DNA of 64,000 nt, from assembly GCF_900635445.1 (NCBI RefSeq), contig NZ_LR134117.1:248001-312000 (forward strand). The letters are read 5' to 3'. Below are positions 25,604 to 35,165 of this stretch, piece by piece. The notes below the pieces were generated by a model, which saw nothing but the letters and a program-made list of their open reading frames with translations, had not been told where the DNA came from and did no database searches. The stretch's first letter is position 1, and each line of letters opens with the position of its first letter. The position numbers and the translations under genes are program-made. The DNA comes from Serratia odorifera (lineage in GTDB: Bacteria; Pseudomonadota; Gammaproteobacteria; Enterobacterales; Enterobacteriaceae).

Positions 25604-26128
25604 ATGGGAGCCAACGCTGCTTCAGCCGCCAATACCAAGGCTAAAATCGCAATTGTAATGGGATCAAAAAGTGACTGGGCCACCATGCAATTCGCGGCCG
25701 AGGTTCTGACTTCACTTGATGTCCCGTTCCATGTCGAGGTCGTCTCCGCTCACCGCACGCCGGATAAACTGTTCAGCTTTGCCGAACAGGCAAGCGCCAA
25801 CGGCTTTGAGGTGATTATCGCCGGTGCCGGCGGCGCAGCGCATCTGCCAGGCATGCTGGCGGCGAAAACGCTGGTACCTGTGCTGGGTGTGCCGGTGCAG
25901 AGCGCGGCTTTGAGCGGCGTTGACAGCCTGTATTCCATCGTCCAGATGCCACGCGGCATTCCAGTCGGCACGCTGGCGATCGGCAAGGCCGGCGCAGCGA
26001 ACGCCGCGCTACTGGCGGCACAGATTGTGGCACTGCACGATGCCGCACTGGCACAGCGTCTGGCCGACTGGCGCCAGGCGCAAACCGATGAGGTGCTGAA
26101 CCATCCGGACCCGCGGGAGGATGCATGA
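25604..26128 (+). CDS. purE: N5-CAIR mutase, catalytic subunit PurE
   Basis: 174 aa; moves the carboxyl group of N5-CAIR to give CAIR in purine synthesis. Seen: VMGSKSDWATM, SAHRTPDK and AGAGGAAHLPGM. The N-terminus is about five residues longer than in E. coli. The stop overlaps the purK start (ATGA). Confidence 0.98.
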   Translation: MGANAASAANTKAKIAIVMGSKSDWATMQFAAEVLTSLDVPFHVEVVSAHRTPDKLFSFAEQASANGFEVIIAGAGGAAHLPGMLAAKTLVPVLGVPVQSAALSGVDSLYSIVQMPRGIPVGTLAIGKAGAANAALLAAQIVALHDAALAQRLADWRQAQTDEVLNHPDPREDA

Positions 26129-27192
26129 AACCGGTTTGCGTACTCGGCAACGGACAGCTCGGGCGCATGCTGCGCCAGGCCGGCGAACCGCTGGGCATCG
26201 CCGTTTACCCTGTCGGGCTGGATGCCGAACCCGAAGCGGTGCCGTACCAAAACAGCGTGATCACCGCCGAAATCGAGCGCTGGCCAGAAACGGCGCTGAC
26301 GCGCGAACTGGCGACGCATAACAGCTTCGTCAACCGCGATATCTTCCCGCGTCTGGCCGATCGCCTGACGCAAAAACAGCTGCTCGATCGGCTCAATCTG
26401 GCTACCGCGCCGTGGCAACTGCTGGCGGATGCCGCCGAATGGCCGCAGGTGTTCGCCTCGTTGGGTGAGCTGGCAATTGTCAAACGCCGCGTCGGCGGCT
26501 ATGACGGTCGCGGCCAATGGCGTTTGCGCGATGGTCAGCAGCACGAATTGCCGGCCGATGCATACGGCGAATGCATCGTCGAGCAGGGCATCAACTTTTC
26601 GGGTGAAGTGTCGCTGGTCGGTGCACGCGGTCATGATGGTCAATGCGTATTCTATCCGCTGACCCACAACCTGCATGAAGACGGCATTCTGCGCACCAGC
26701 GTGGCGCTGCCTACGCCAAACCCGGCGTTACAGCAGCAGGCGGAACAGATGCTGTCGGCCATCCTTGATGCGCTCGACTACGTCGGCGTAATGGCGATGG
26801 AGTGCTTTATCGTCGGCGACAAACTGCTGATTAACGAACTGGCGCCGCGGGTACACAACAGCGGGCACTGGACGCAGAACGGCGCGTCAATCAGCCAGTT
26901 CGAGCTGCATCTGCGGGCTATTCTCGGCCTGCCGCTGCCCAAACCGGTGGTCAATACGCCGTCGGTGATGGTCAATCTGATTGGCACCGCAGTGAATACC
27001 GCCTGGCTCGGCCTGCCGCTGGTGCATTTGCACTGGTATGACAAAGAGGTGCGCGAAGGTCGCAAAGTGGGTCACCTCAATCTCAACGATCCCGACGCCG
27101 ACGCACTGGCGCAGGCACTTGAAGATCTGACTCCCCTGCTGCCGGCGGAATACTGCAGCGGCCTCGACTGGGCGCGGCAAAGGCTGGCCTAA
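26125..27192 (+). CDS. purK: N5-CAIR synthetase PurK
   Basis: 355 aa ATP-grasp enzyme that makes N5-CAIR from AIR, ATP and bicarbonate. Seen: VLGNGQLGRML at the N-terminus, KRRVGGYDGRGQW and the ATP-grasp end NELAPRVHNSGHWTQ. Translationally coupled to purE. Confidence 0.98.
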   Translation: MKPVCVLGNGQLGRMLRQAGEPLGIAVYPVGLDAEPEAVPYQNSVITAEIERWPETALTRELATHNSFVNRDIFPRLADRLTQKQLLDRLNLATAPWQLLADAAEWPQVFASLGELAIVKRRVGGYDGRGQWRLRDGQQHELPADAYGECIVEQGINFSGEVSLVGARGHDGQCVFYPLTHNLHEDGILRTSVALPTPNPALQQQAEQMLSAILDALDYVGVMAMECFIVGDKLLINELAPRVHNSGHWTQNGASISQFELHLRAILGLPLPKPVVNTPSVMVNLIGTAVNTAWLGLPLVHLHWYDKEVREGRKVGHLNLNDPDADALAQALEDLTPLLPAEYCSGLDWARQRLA

Positions 27193-27217
27193 TTCCTGGT
27201 CTTCGCTGACCGGCAGC

Positions 27218-27256
27218 AAAAAGGGCGTGGTTCCAATGAATCGCGCCCTTTTTTAT
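27218..27256. terminator. Terminator, purK / OYE gene
   Basis: AAAAAGGGCG pairs with CGCCCTTTTTT across a 16-nt loop, between convergent purK and the flavin oxidoreductase gene; usable from both sides. Confidence 0.85.
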
Positions 27257-27279
27257 TGCCGTACCGCCAAAAACGGTGA

Positions 27280-28377
27280 CTATGACGGTAATTCGCTGTC
27301 TTTGATATCGGCTATCGGCCCAAGGATGCGACGATCAAATTCGCGCAACGGCTCACCACCTTCAACGCGTTTTGGCCAGTCATGGTTTGCCAGCGCACCG
27401 CGTCCCAGGGCGATCAGATCGGCGCCCTGTTGCAGCAACGCTTCTGCTTTGGCAACCTCATGCAGACCGCCGTTGGCAATAATCGTTACCTCAGGCGCAT
27501 ATTTTCGCGCCAGCGCAACCAGCGACAGCCCGCCGTCGGCAAACGCCGGCTGCCAGGCCTGATGCTCGGTGAGATGGATATAATCTACCCCCGACTCAGC
27601 CAACAGGGTAAATACCGTGCGCGCATCCTGCTCGGCGTTTTCCCACTTGTGCTGAAAGTCATTCACCTTGCCCTGTGAGATACGGATGCCAACCAGCGCA
27701 TCATTGCCGAGCCGGCTGCGGACGGCGTCGATCACCGCCAGGTTCAGCGACATGCGTTGCGCGGTATCCCCACCCCATTTATCGCTGCGCAGATTGGTGT
27801 GTTTGGTCAGGAACTGATCCAGCAGATAACCGTTCGCAGCGTGGATCTCTACGCCATCAAAGCCCGCCTGACTGACCGCGCGTTCGGCGGCCCCGGCAAA
27901 GCTGTCGATAATAGCGCGGATTTCTGCATCGCTCAGTTGGCGCGGCAACGGGTACTGCCCCTCACCGCGATAGAACGTCAACTGCTCTCCCTGCGGCTGA
28001 ACGGCGGAGGGTGCCACCGTACCCTGGCGGTAACGATCGCTCTGAGACAGCGCCCCCGCATGCTGCAACTGGGCAATCATCTTGCCGCCATGCGCATGCA
28101 GCGCGTCGGTGATGCTCAACCAGGCGTTGGCCTGCGCGTCATTTATCAGTCCCGCCTGGAAATCATAGGTCTGCGACCATTGGTCATCAATATAGATACC
28201 TTCAGTAATCGTCAACCCAAAGCCACCGCGGGCAAAATCCTGGTAGTAACGTTGCATTCGTTCACTGGCGATGCCGTCTTGCGACGCGGTTACGCGGGTC
28301 ATTGGCGCCACCACCAGACGATTGCGCAAGCGTAGGCGATTAACGGCGTTGGGACTGAACAGCGGGGAAAGGGACAT
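27280..28377 (-). CDS. Old yellow enzyme-family flavin oxidoreductase
   Basis: 365 aa TIM-barrel FMN enzyme. Seen: NRLVVAPMTR at the start, QLQHAG, the substrate-anion pair in VEIHAANGYLLDQF (H and N), NLRSDKWGG and the phosphate-binding end LIALGRGALANHDWP. Such enzymes reduce activated alkenes or nitro compounds with NAD(P)H; the substrate here is unknown. Divergent from a LysR gene that probably controls it. Confidence 0.9.
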   Translation of the reverse strand: MSLSPLFSPNAVNRLRLRNRLVVAPMTRVTASQDGIASERMQRYYQDFARGGFGLTITEGIYIDDQWSQTYDFQAGLINDAQANAWLSITDALHAHGGKMIAQLQHAGALSQSDRYRQGTVAPSAVQPQGEQLTFYRGEGQYPLPRQLSDAEIRAIIDSFAGAAERAVSQAGFDGVEIHAANGYLLDQFLTKHTNLRSDKWGGDTAQRMSLNLAVIDAVRSRLGNDALVGIRISQGKVNDFQHKWENAEQDARTVFTLLAESGVDYIHLTEHQAWQPAFADGGLSLVALARKYAPEVTIIANGGLHEVAKAEALLQQGADLIALGRGALANHDWPKRVEGGEPLREFDRRILGPIADIKDSELPS

Positions 28378-28561
28378 AACGACTCCTGATGACTATTTAT
28401 CTCTGCAAAAAATATAATCCTTGTGAGACAAAGCGGAAATCGCCCATTCTGATACGGCAGAATAACGAAAATCGTTATAATCAGGGTAACTCCGTTCAGC
28501 GAACCGGCGTTGCCGGTCATCCGGGCAATTGCAGCGGCGCGACAGACATAGGCAATGAATA

Positions 28562-29467
28562 ATGAATATCAGCGATGTTCAGCTTTTTCTTACCGTTACC
28601 GAAAGCGGCAGTCTGGCGCAGGCAGCGCGGCGGCTCGGCATCACGCCGATGTCAGCCTCGCGACGACTGGCGGCACTGGAGCAGGAAATGGGCAAGCGCC
28701 TGATACAACGCACCACGCGCGCCATTTCGCTCACCCAGGAAGGCGCCGAATTTATTCCCTATGCCAGAGCGATCGCCGAGGCTGAAGAGAGCGCGAAAGC
28801 GCTGTTTCTCCCCAACAGCAAAGGCGCCAGCGGATTATTGCGCATCACCGCGCCATCAGGACTGGGAAACAGGACGTTGCTGCCGCTGCTACCCACGCTG
28901 TTGGCCAACAATCCCGAGATGCGTATCGATCTGCAGCTCAGCGATGAAGTGGTGGACATCGTCGGCCGTGGTATCGATGTGGCAGTGCGGGTGGCGCCGC
29001 TGCGTGACTCCAGCCTTATCGCGCGCAAAATCGCCGATAACCCACGCATACTCTGCGCATCGCCGGATTATCTGGCGCTGCACGGCTCGCCACGCTCGAT
29101 AAATCAGCTCGGGCAACACCACTGTCTGCGACTCTCCAACGTGCCGCAGTGGTCGTTTGATATTGATGGGCAGATAACCGGCTGCAGCGTTGACGGGCGC
29201 TTCAGCTGCAGCAATGTGGAAGGGATCAGGGCGTTATGCCTGCAGGGAGTAGGATTGGCGCAATTATCCCGCTGGGATGTCAAACAGGAGCTTGCCCTGG
29301 GTCTGTTGCAAGAAGTCAGCTTGCAGGACGCGAACCCGCAGCAGCTCTCAATTTGGGCGGTCGTGCCCACCGTTCGCTATCTGCCGCACAGGGTGACGGT
29401 TTTTATCGACGCCTTGAAAGCCGCGCTCACGCAGCCAGACGGCGGCCACAGCCGGCAGGGCCATTGA
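28562..29467 (+). CDS. LysR-family transcriptional regulator
   Basis: 301 aa. N-terminal winged helix (GSLAQAARRLGITPMSASRR, about 17-36) and a C-terminal effector domain (GLLRITAPSGLGNRTLLPLL). Of the group that often senses quinones or electrophiles next to a reductase. Divergent from the OYE gene with 184 bp between, so likely its regulator. Confidence 0.9.
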   Translation: MNISDVQLFLTVTESGSLAQAARRLGITPMSASRRLAALEQEMGKRLIQRTTRAISLTQEGAEFIPYARAIAEAEESAKALFLPNSKGASGLLRITAPSGLGNRTLLPLLPTLLANNPEMRIDLQLSDEVVDIVGRGIDVAVRVAPLRDSSLIARKIADNPRILCASPDYLALHGSPRSINQLGQHHCLRLSNVPQWSFDIDGQITGCSVDGRFSCSNVEGIRALCLQGVGLAQLSRWDVKQELALGLLQEVSLQDANPQQLSIWAVVPTVRYLPHRVTVFIDALKAALTQPDGGHSRQGH

Positions 29468-29470
29468 TCA

Positions 29471-29508
29471 CCAGCCCTGTAGCAGGCGGAACGCCGCCAC
29501 AGGGCTGG
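29471..29508. terminator. Hairpin between convergent lysR and ybbP
   Basis: CCAGCCCTGT (29471-29480) pairs perfectly with ACAGGGCTGG (29499-29508); inside, GGCGG pairs with CCGCC. No T tract, so termination is only probable. Confidence 0.5.
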
Positions 29509-29524
29509 GCTGGTCATAACGGCG

Positions 29525-31957
29525 TTAACCCTCGTAGCTGCGGAACAGCGCCTGGCCACGCAGCAGGCGCACTCCCAGCCAGCCGCCGCACAGTGACAGC
29601 AGCAACGCGCTGAGCAACGGCAATGACCACCACAACAGCGGCGTTGGCTGCCACGGGAAGTCAAACACCCGGCTTTGCAGCAACCATAGCGCCGCCTCTG
29701 CGCCGACCGCAGCGGCGATCCCCGCCACCAGACCGAGCAGTGCAAACTCGCACCACAGCGTGCCACGCAGCAAACGCTTGCTGGCGCCCAGCGTGCGGTA
29801 CACCACCAGTTCCTGTCGCCGTTGGCGCATGCCGACCTGCACCTGCGCCAGCAACAGCAGACCGCCGCACACCACCACCAGTACCACCATCACCTCCAGC
29901 GCCCGACTCACCTGCTGCAACACGCCGCCGACCTGTTGCAGGATGGAACCGATATCCATCAGGCTTAGGGTCGGGAATTGCCGATTCAATTGCGTCAGCA
30001 TGCTGCCGTCACCGTCGTAACGGAAGCTGGTCAGCCAGGTTTGCGGCTGACCGTCGAGCGCACCCGGCGGGAAGATAAAGTAGAAGTTGGGTTTCAGGCT
30101 TTCCCAATCCACCTGGCGCAGGCTGGTTACTTTGGCATTGAACGACTGCGTATCGCCGCTGAAGGTCAGCGTATCGCCCAACGTCACCTTAAGTCGCTCA
30201 GCGATGCCGGCATCCATTGACACTTCACCGGCCTTCGGTGGCCAGTATCCGGCGGTTAGCGGATTGTGATCCGGCCGTGCCGCCAGCCAGGTGAGGTTCA
30301 GCTCGCGGTTGACCGCTTCGCCGCCCGGGTCGTCCTCATGCACCCGTTCGGTCGCCACCTGTTGGTTAATTTCCGTCAGACGGACGCGCACAATCGGATA
30401 ATAGGTTTCCTCCGGCAGCTGATGCTGTTGCAGGAACGCCTTGACCTGCGGTACCTGCTCGCCGGTCATGTTCAGCAGGAAGTAGTTCGGCGTATCCGGC
30501 GGCAGTTGCTGCTGCCAACGATCCAGCAGATCGCCGCGCAACACCAACAGCAACGCCAGCAGCATGAACGACAGCGAAAAGGCCGCCAATTGGCTGACCG
30601 TCACCCACGGCTGGTGCAACAGCCGGTTGACCGCCAGACGTAGCGCCAGATTGCGTAGCGTGATACGACGCAGCAACAGCAGACTGCCCCAGCCAATGCC
30701 GCCCAACAGCAGCGCCAGCACCAGCATACCGGCCAGAATCGACCACAGCAGCGTGCTGGCTCCCATCAGCACCGTCAGCACCGCCACCACCACGATGGCG
30801 GTCGCCGGCAGGAAATAGCGCAGCGGCCAGACATTGGCCACCACATCGCGCCGCAACACGCGCAGCGGCTGGGTGGCCAACAGCTGGCGATACGGCCGTA
30901 TACCGACCAATAGGGAGATCAGCACCAGCGCACCCATCGACCACAACCACGGCCAGCCGCCGGCTGCCGGCAGCTCGCCCGGTAACACCGGCGCCAGCAA
31001 TCTGATCAGCAACGCCTCAAACGCCAGCCCGATGACGCTGCCGCACAGCGCTGCCAGCGCCAGCACCGCCAGCCACTGGCCGATAATCAGCCGACGTAGT
31101 GCCCGGCGGCCGGCGCCCAGGGTTTTCAATACCGCGATCAGATCGTAACGGCTGCGGCAATAATGACTCATCGCCACCGCCACCGCGGCGATTGACAGCA
31201 GCAACGTCAATAACGCAGACAGCAGCAGGAACTGTTGCGAACGTTGCAGCGACTTACCCAGCGCCCCGCCGGAATTTTCCAGTCCAAACCAACGTTGGTC
31301 GGCTTTCAGCTGCGGGGTCAGACGCGTTTCATAACGCGCCAGATCCTCCGCCGTACCGGCAAACATATAGCGATAGGTCAAGCGACTGCCGGGCTGCACC
31401 GCACCGGTTTTGTCGACATCCGCCATGTTGATCAGAATACGCGGCGCGGTCTGGAAAGGGTTAAAGCCAGAATCCGGCTCCTGGACGATCTCCCCGGCGA
31501 TACGCAGCCGGGTATCACCCACCTCCAGGTTATCGCCGACCTTCACCCCCAGCAACGCCAGCAGGCGCGGCGCCACCAGCACCGTGCCTGGTTGCGGCTT
31601 GACGTTGGCCGGGCGTGTCTCAAGCCGGCCATACAGCGGATAGGCCAGATCGGTCGCCTTGACGTTCGCCAGTTGCGGTCTGTCGCCGGCATAGGTCATG
31701 GTGGTAAATGACAGTTGGCGACTGACCTGCAAGCCCTGCTGTTGCGCATCAAGCAGCCAGCCCTCCGGCACTGGCCGCGCGCTGCGCAACACCCGATCGC
31801 CGGCAATGAAATCCCGGCTCTGCTGGCTTAGCCCCTTGTCCATGCGATCGCTGATGCTGCCAAGCGCCAGCACGCAGGCCACCGACAATGTCAATGCCAA
31901 CCAGACAATCAGCAGCGAGGGCGAGCGCCATTCACGCCAGAACCAGCGCCAGATCAT
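29525..31957 (-). CDS. ybbP: ABC transporter permease YbbP
   Basis: 810 aa starting MIWRWFWREWRSPSL, the E. coli YbbP start; an upstream ATG at 31969 is less likely. Large FtsX/MacB-type permease with N-terminal and mid-protein membrane helices, two periplasmic domains and a C-terminal FtsX core. It starts within the ybbA stop (ATGA overlap). With YbbA it forms an exporter or mechanotransmitter of unknown substrate; genomic pairing with TesA is conserved. Confidence 0.95.
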   Translation of the reverse strand: MIWRWFWREWRSPSLLIVWLALTLSVACVLALGSISDRMDKGLSQQSRDFIAGDRVLRSARPVPEGWLLDAQQQGLQVSRQLSFTTMTYAGDRPQLANVKATDLAYPLYGRLETRPANVKPQPGTVLVAPRLLALLGVKVGDNLEVGDTRLRIAGEIVQEPDSGFNPFQTAPRILINMADVDKTGAVQPGSRLTYRYMFAGTAEDLARYETRLTPQLKADQRWFGLENSGGALGKSLQRSQQFLLLSALLTLLLSIAAVAVAMSHYCRSRYDLIAVLKTLGAGRRALRRLIIGQWLAVLALAALCGSVIGLAFEALLIRLLAPVLPGELPAAGGWPWLWSMGALVLISLLVGIRPYRQLLATQPLRVLRRDVVANVWPLRYFLPATAIVVVAVLTVLMGASTLLWSILAGMLVLALLLGGIGWGSLLLLRRITLRNLALRLAVNRLLHQPWVTVSQLAAFSLSFMLLALLLVLRGDLLDRWQQQLPPDTPNYFLLNMTGEQVPQVKAFLQQHQLPEETYYPIVRVRLTEINQQVATERVHEDDPGGEAVNRELNLTWLAARPDHNPLTAGYWPPKAGEVSMDAGIAERLKVTLGDTLTFSGDTQSFNAKVTSLRQVDWESLKPNFYFIFPPGALDGQPQTWLTSFRYDGDGSMLTQLNRQFPTLSLMDIGSILQQVGGVLQQVSRALEVMVVLVVVCGGLLLLAQVQVGMRQRRQELVVYRTLGASKRLLRGTLWCEFALLGLVAGIAAAVGAEAALWLLQSRVFDFPWQPTPLLWWSLPLLSALLLSLCGGWLGVRLLRGQALFRSYEG

Positions 31958-32640
31958 GCTTCCTCCCACAGCTTGCCTTCACGCAAGCGCAGCCGACGCT
32001 GGCAGCGCGCCGCCAACGTTTCATCGTGAGTCACCAGGATCAGCGTGGTGTCAAAATCGCGGTTCAAGGTAAACAGCAGATCGACGATGCGCTCGCCGGT
32101 CTGGCGGTCCAGGTTGCCGGTCGGCTCGTCGGCAAACAGCACCCGCGGCCGACCGCTAAAGGCACGCGCCAGCGCCACCCGCTGCTGCTCACCGCCGGAC
32201 AGCTGTGCCGGCAGATGACTCAGACGCTGCCCCAGACCAAGCTGCTCCAGCAGTTGCACCGCCTGTTCGCGGCTCTGGCGATCGCTTTCGCCGCGCAGCA
32301 ACGCCGGCAATTGTACGTTTTCCAACGCGTTGAGCGTCGGCACCAGCATGAACGACTGAAACACAAAGCCGACGTTGTTGGCGCGCAACGCGGCGCGCCC
32401 CTCTTCGTCCAACGCGGTCAATGATTCGCCCAGTAAATGAACATCGCCTGCGCTGCCGTCATCCAACCCGGCCAGGATCCCCAACAGCGTCGACTTGCCC
32501 GAACCGGACTCGCCTATCAGGGCAATTGTCTGCGCGGGTTTGACAACCAGCTCGACTCCGGTAAGGATGGTGAGCTGATGCTCACCCTGACCAACGTGTT
32601 TACTAAGATGATGAACTTCAAGAACGTTTTCCGCTGGCAT
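31954..32640 (-). CDS. ybbA: ABC transporter ATP-binding protein YbbA
   Basis: 228 aa LolD/MacB-type ATPase. Walker A GESGSGKS, signature LSGGEQQRVALARAF, Walker B VLFADEPTGNLD, switch VTHD. Partner of YbbP. Its first 11 codons overlap the divergent tesA start. Confidence 0.96.
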   Translation of the reverse strand: MPAENVLEVHHLSKHVGQGEHQLTILTGVELVVKPAQTIALIGESGSGKSTLLGILAGLDDGSAGDVHLLGESLTALDEEGRAALRANNVGFVFQSFMLVPTLNALENVQLPALLRGESDRQSREQAVQLLEQLGLGQRLSHLPAQLSGGEQQRVALARAFSGRPRVLFADEPTGNLDRQTGERIVDLLFTLNRDFDTTLILVTHDETLAARCQRRLRLREGKLWEEA

Positions 32641-33249
32641 TTTCCCTTCCTTTTGCTGTTGGGCTTATTCGGTTTACGTGCGGCGGCTGCCGATACGTTA
32701 TTGATTCTTGGCGACAGTTTAAGCGCCGGCTATCGGCTGCCGGTCGCACAGGCCTGGCCGACGCTGCTGGCCAACCAATGGCAGCAGCAGCCCGGTGAGC
32801 CGACGGTAATCAATGCCAGTATCAGCGGCGACACCGCCGCTCAAGGCCTGGCACGCTTGCCGACGCTGTTGACGCAGCATAAACCGCGTTGGGTGCTGAT
32901 TGAGCTGGGGGCCAACGACGGCCTGCGCGGCTTCCCGGCGCAGGATGTGCAGCGCGATCTCGGCCAGATCATTACCCTGGTGCAACAGGCTGGCGCCCAG
33001 CCTCTGCTGATGCAAATCCGCATACCGCCGAACTACGGACGCCGCTATACTGAGGCCTTCAGCGCGATTTACCCGCAGTTGGCCAAACAGTTCAACATTC
33101 CGCTGGTGCCGTTTTATATGGAACAGGTGGCGATCAAAGCGGAATGGATGCAGGATGACGGTTTGCACCCCAACCGCGACGCGCAGCCGTTTATCGCCAC
33201 CTGGATGGCGGAGCGCCTGAAACCATTAGTAAAACATGAGTCTAATTAA
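32608..33249 (+). CDS. tesA: Acyl-CoA thioesterase I / protease I / lysophospholipase L1
   Basis: 213 aa from ATG 32608 (MMNFKNVF, as in E. coli); upstream frame belongs to antisense of ybbA. Signal peptide to LRAAA, mature start ADTLLILGDS. GDSL hydrolase with nucleophile Ser in GDSLSAGY and catalytic DxxH in DDGLHPN. Periplasmic; cleaves acyl thioesters and lysophospholipids. The start overlaps ybbA by 33 bp head to head. Confidence 0.97.
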   Translation: MMNFKNVFRWHFPFLLLLGLFGLRAAAADTLLILGDSLSAGYRLPVAQAWPTLLANQWQQQPGEPTVINASISGDTAAQGLARLPTLLTQHKPRWVLIELGANDGLRGFPAQDVQRDLGQIITLVQQAGAQPLLMQIRIPPNYGRRYTEAFSAIYPQLAKQFNIPLVPFYMEQVAIKAEWMQDDGLHPNRDAQPFIATWMAERLKPLVKHESN

Positions 33250-33274
33250 ATAGGGTTGTACACTAGGTAAAGTT

Positions 33275-34051
33275 ATGCAAAAAGCGGTATTGATAACCGG
33301 TTGTTCCAGCGGCATTGGCCTGATCGCAGCTCAGGACTTGCGTAACCGCGGCTACCGCGTGCTGGCGGCCTGTCGTAAGGCGCAGGACGTCGACAACATG
33401 CAGCAGCTCGGGCTGGAAGGCATCGAGCTTGATCTGGACGACAGCGCCAGCGTTGAGCGGGCGGCGGCGCAGGTGATCGACATGACCGGCGGTCGGCTGT
33501 ACGGCCTGTTCAACAATGGTGGGTTCGGGGTATACGGCCCGCTCAGCGGCATTTCCCGCCAACAGTTGGAACAGCAGTTTTCCACCAACCTGTTCGGCAC
33601 CCACCAGTTGACGCAACTGCTGTTGCCGGCCATGCTGCCGCACGGCGAAGGGCGCATTATTCAGACCAGTTCGGTGATGGGGCTGGTGTCCAGTGCCGGG
33701 CGCGGCGCCTATGCCGCCAGCAAGTTCGCGCTGGAAGCGTGGTCAGATGCCCTGCGTATGGAACTGCACGGTACCGGTATTCAGGTCAGTCTGATCGAAC
33801 CCGGCCCGCTGACTACCCATTTCAGCCAAAACGTCAACCAAACGCGTAGCGATCGGCCGGTACACAATCCGGGGATTGCCAAGCGCCTGACGCTGCCGCC
33901 AGAGGCGGTGTTGCCCAAATTGCGCCATGCGCTGGAAAGCCCGAAAGCGCGGCTGCGCTATCCGGTGACCCTGTTGGCCCATGCCTTGAGCGTACTGCGC
34001 CGTATTTTGCCCGGTCGCGCGCTGGACTGGCTGTTGCGCAGCAACGGTTAA
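33275..34051 (+). CDS. ybbO: SDR-family oxidoreductase YbbO
   Basis: 258 aa short-chain dehydrogenase. Cofactor motif TGCSSGIGL and active site YAASKFALEAW with upstream Ser (SSVMG). E. coli YbbO reduces aldehydes and related substrates with NADP. Lies 25 bp after tesA. Confidence 0.94.
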   Translation: MQKAVLITGCSSGIGLIAAQDLRNRGYRVLAACRKAQDVDNMQQLGLEGIELDLDDSASVERAAAQVIDMTGGRLYGLFNNGGFGVYGPLSGISRQQLEQQFSTNLFGTHQLTQLLLPAMLPHGEGRIIQTSSVMGLVSSAGRGAYAASKFALEAWSDALRMELHGTGIQVSLIEPGPLTTHFSQNVNQTRSDRPVHNPGIAKRLTLPPEAVLPKLRHALESPKARLRYPVTLLAHALSVLRRILPGRALDWLLRSNG

Positions 34052-34128
34052 TTTCATTGCGGGGTTGAACGATGTCCCCCCTGCCCCCACCTAGTGTTAA
34101 TCAGACTTGCACGATCAGAGAGAAACCC

Positions 34129-34983
34129 ATGCTAGCTCCGACTGTTATTGATATTAACGAAATGAATCTGCAGCAAACGCTGGAACAATCGATGTCCGTT
34201 CCGGTGCTGTTCTACTTCTGGTCCGATCGCAGCCAGCACTGCCAGCAACTGACGCCGTTGCTGGACAAGTTGGCGACGGAATACGCCGGCCAGTTCGTGC
34301 TGGCAAAAGTGGACTGCGATGCCGAACAGATGATTGCCTCGCAGTTCGGGTTACGTTCGATTCCTACCGTTTATCTGTTTAAAGACGGCCAGCCGGTAGA
34401 CGGATTCCAGGGCCCGCAGCCGGAAGAGGTTATCCGCGAATTCCTGCAGCGTTTTCTGCCGAAGGCGGAAGATCTGAAGCTGGCACAGGCCAATGAACTG
34501 TTGCAGGCAGGCAACGCCATCGAGGCGCTGCCGCTGTTGAAGGACGCCTGGCAGAGCAGCAATCAGCGCGGTGATATCGGACTGACACTGGCGGAAACCC
34601 AGTTGACGCTCAACCGCATTGAAGACGCCGAAGCGGTGCTGGCCACCATCCCGCTGCAAGATCGCGACACGCGTTATCAAGGGTTGGTAGCACAGATCGA
34701 ACTGATGAAACAGGCTGCCGATACGCCGGAAATCCAGCTTTTGCAGCAGCAGGTTGACGCCGACCCAACCAACGCCGAACTGGCGGTACAGCTGGCGCTG
34801 CAATTGCACCAGGTTGGTCGCAACGAAGAAGCACTGGAACAGCTGATGGGTCACCTGAAGAAAGATCTGACCGCCGCCAACGGCAGCGCCCGCAAGACGC
34901 TGATGGATATCCTCGCCGCGCTCGGTACCGGCGATGCGCTGGCAGCCAAGTACCGCCGCCAGCTGTATTCATTGCTCTACTGA
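34129..34983 (+). CDS. cnoX: Chaperedoxin CnoX (YbbN)
   Basis: 284 aa from ATG 34129, equal to the E. coli protein; the longer frame upstream lacks support. N-terminal thioredoxin domain with SQHC in place of CxxC, then TPR repeats to the C-terminus. Holds unfolding proteins under bleach stress and passes them to GroEL and DnaK. Confidence 0.96.
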   Translation: MLAPTVIDINEMNLQQTLEQSMSVPVLFYFWSDRSQHCQQLTPLLDKLATEYAGQFVLAKVDCDAEQMIASQFGLRSIPTVYLFKDGQPVDGFQGPQPEEVIREFLQRFLPKAEDLKLAQANELLQAGNAIEALPLLKDAWQSSNQRGDIGLTLAETQLTLNRIEDAEAVLATIPLQDRDTRYQGLVAQIELMKQAADTPEIQLLQQQVDADPTNAELAVQLALQLHQVGRNEEALEQLMGHLKKDLTAANGSARKTLMDILAALGTGDALAAKYRRQLYSLLY

Positions 34984-34992
34984 TCGCCGAGT

Positions 34993-35014
34993 GGGCGGGC
35001 TCCACCGCCCTTTT
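34993..35014 (+). terminator. Terminator after cnoX
   Basis: GGGCGG, loop GCTCCA, CCGCCC then TTTT, 9 bp after the cnoX stop. Confidence 0.8.
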
Positions 35015-35038
35015 CGACGCGATCCCAGACGCGAACGT

Positions 35039-35165
35039 TATCCCTTGGATAGTTCGCGTTGCATCAAGGCGGCAACGCCAGGAATCCCCGGTAGCATAGG
35101 TCACTGTGTGACCGGGGTGACTGAAGGCAGCCAACGCCGAGGCAGCGTGAAATATAACGGGGATA
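35039..35165. repeat. Degenerate ERIC repeat
   Basis: About 127 bp with recognisable ERIC words: AAGGCGGCAA, GAATCCCC, GTGACCGGGGTGA and GCAGCCAACGC, ending near ACGGGGATA. It ends at the base next to the cfa stop codon, so cfa mRNA carries an ERIC hairpin as its 3' UTR. Confidence 0.8.
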
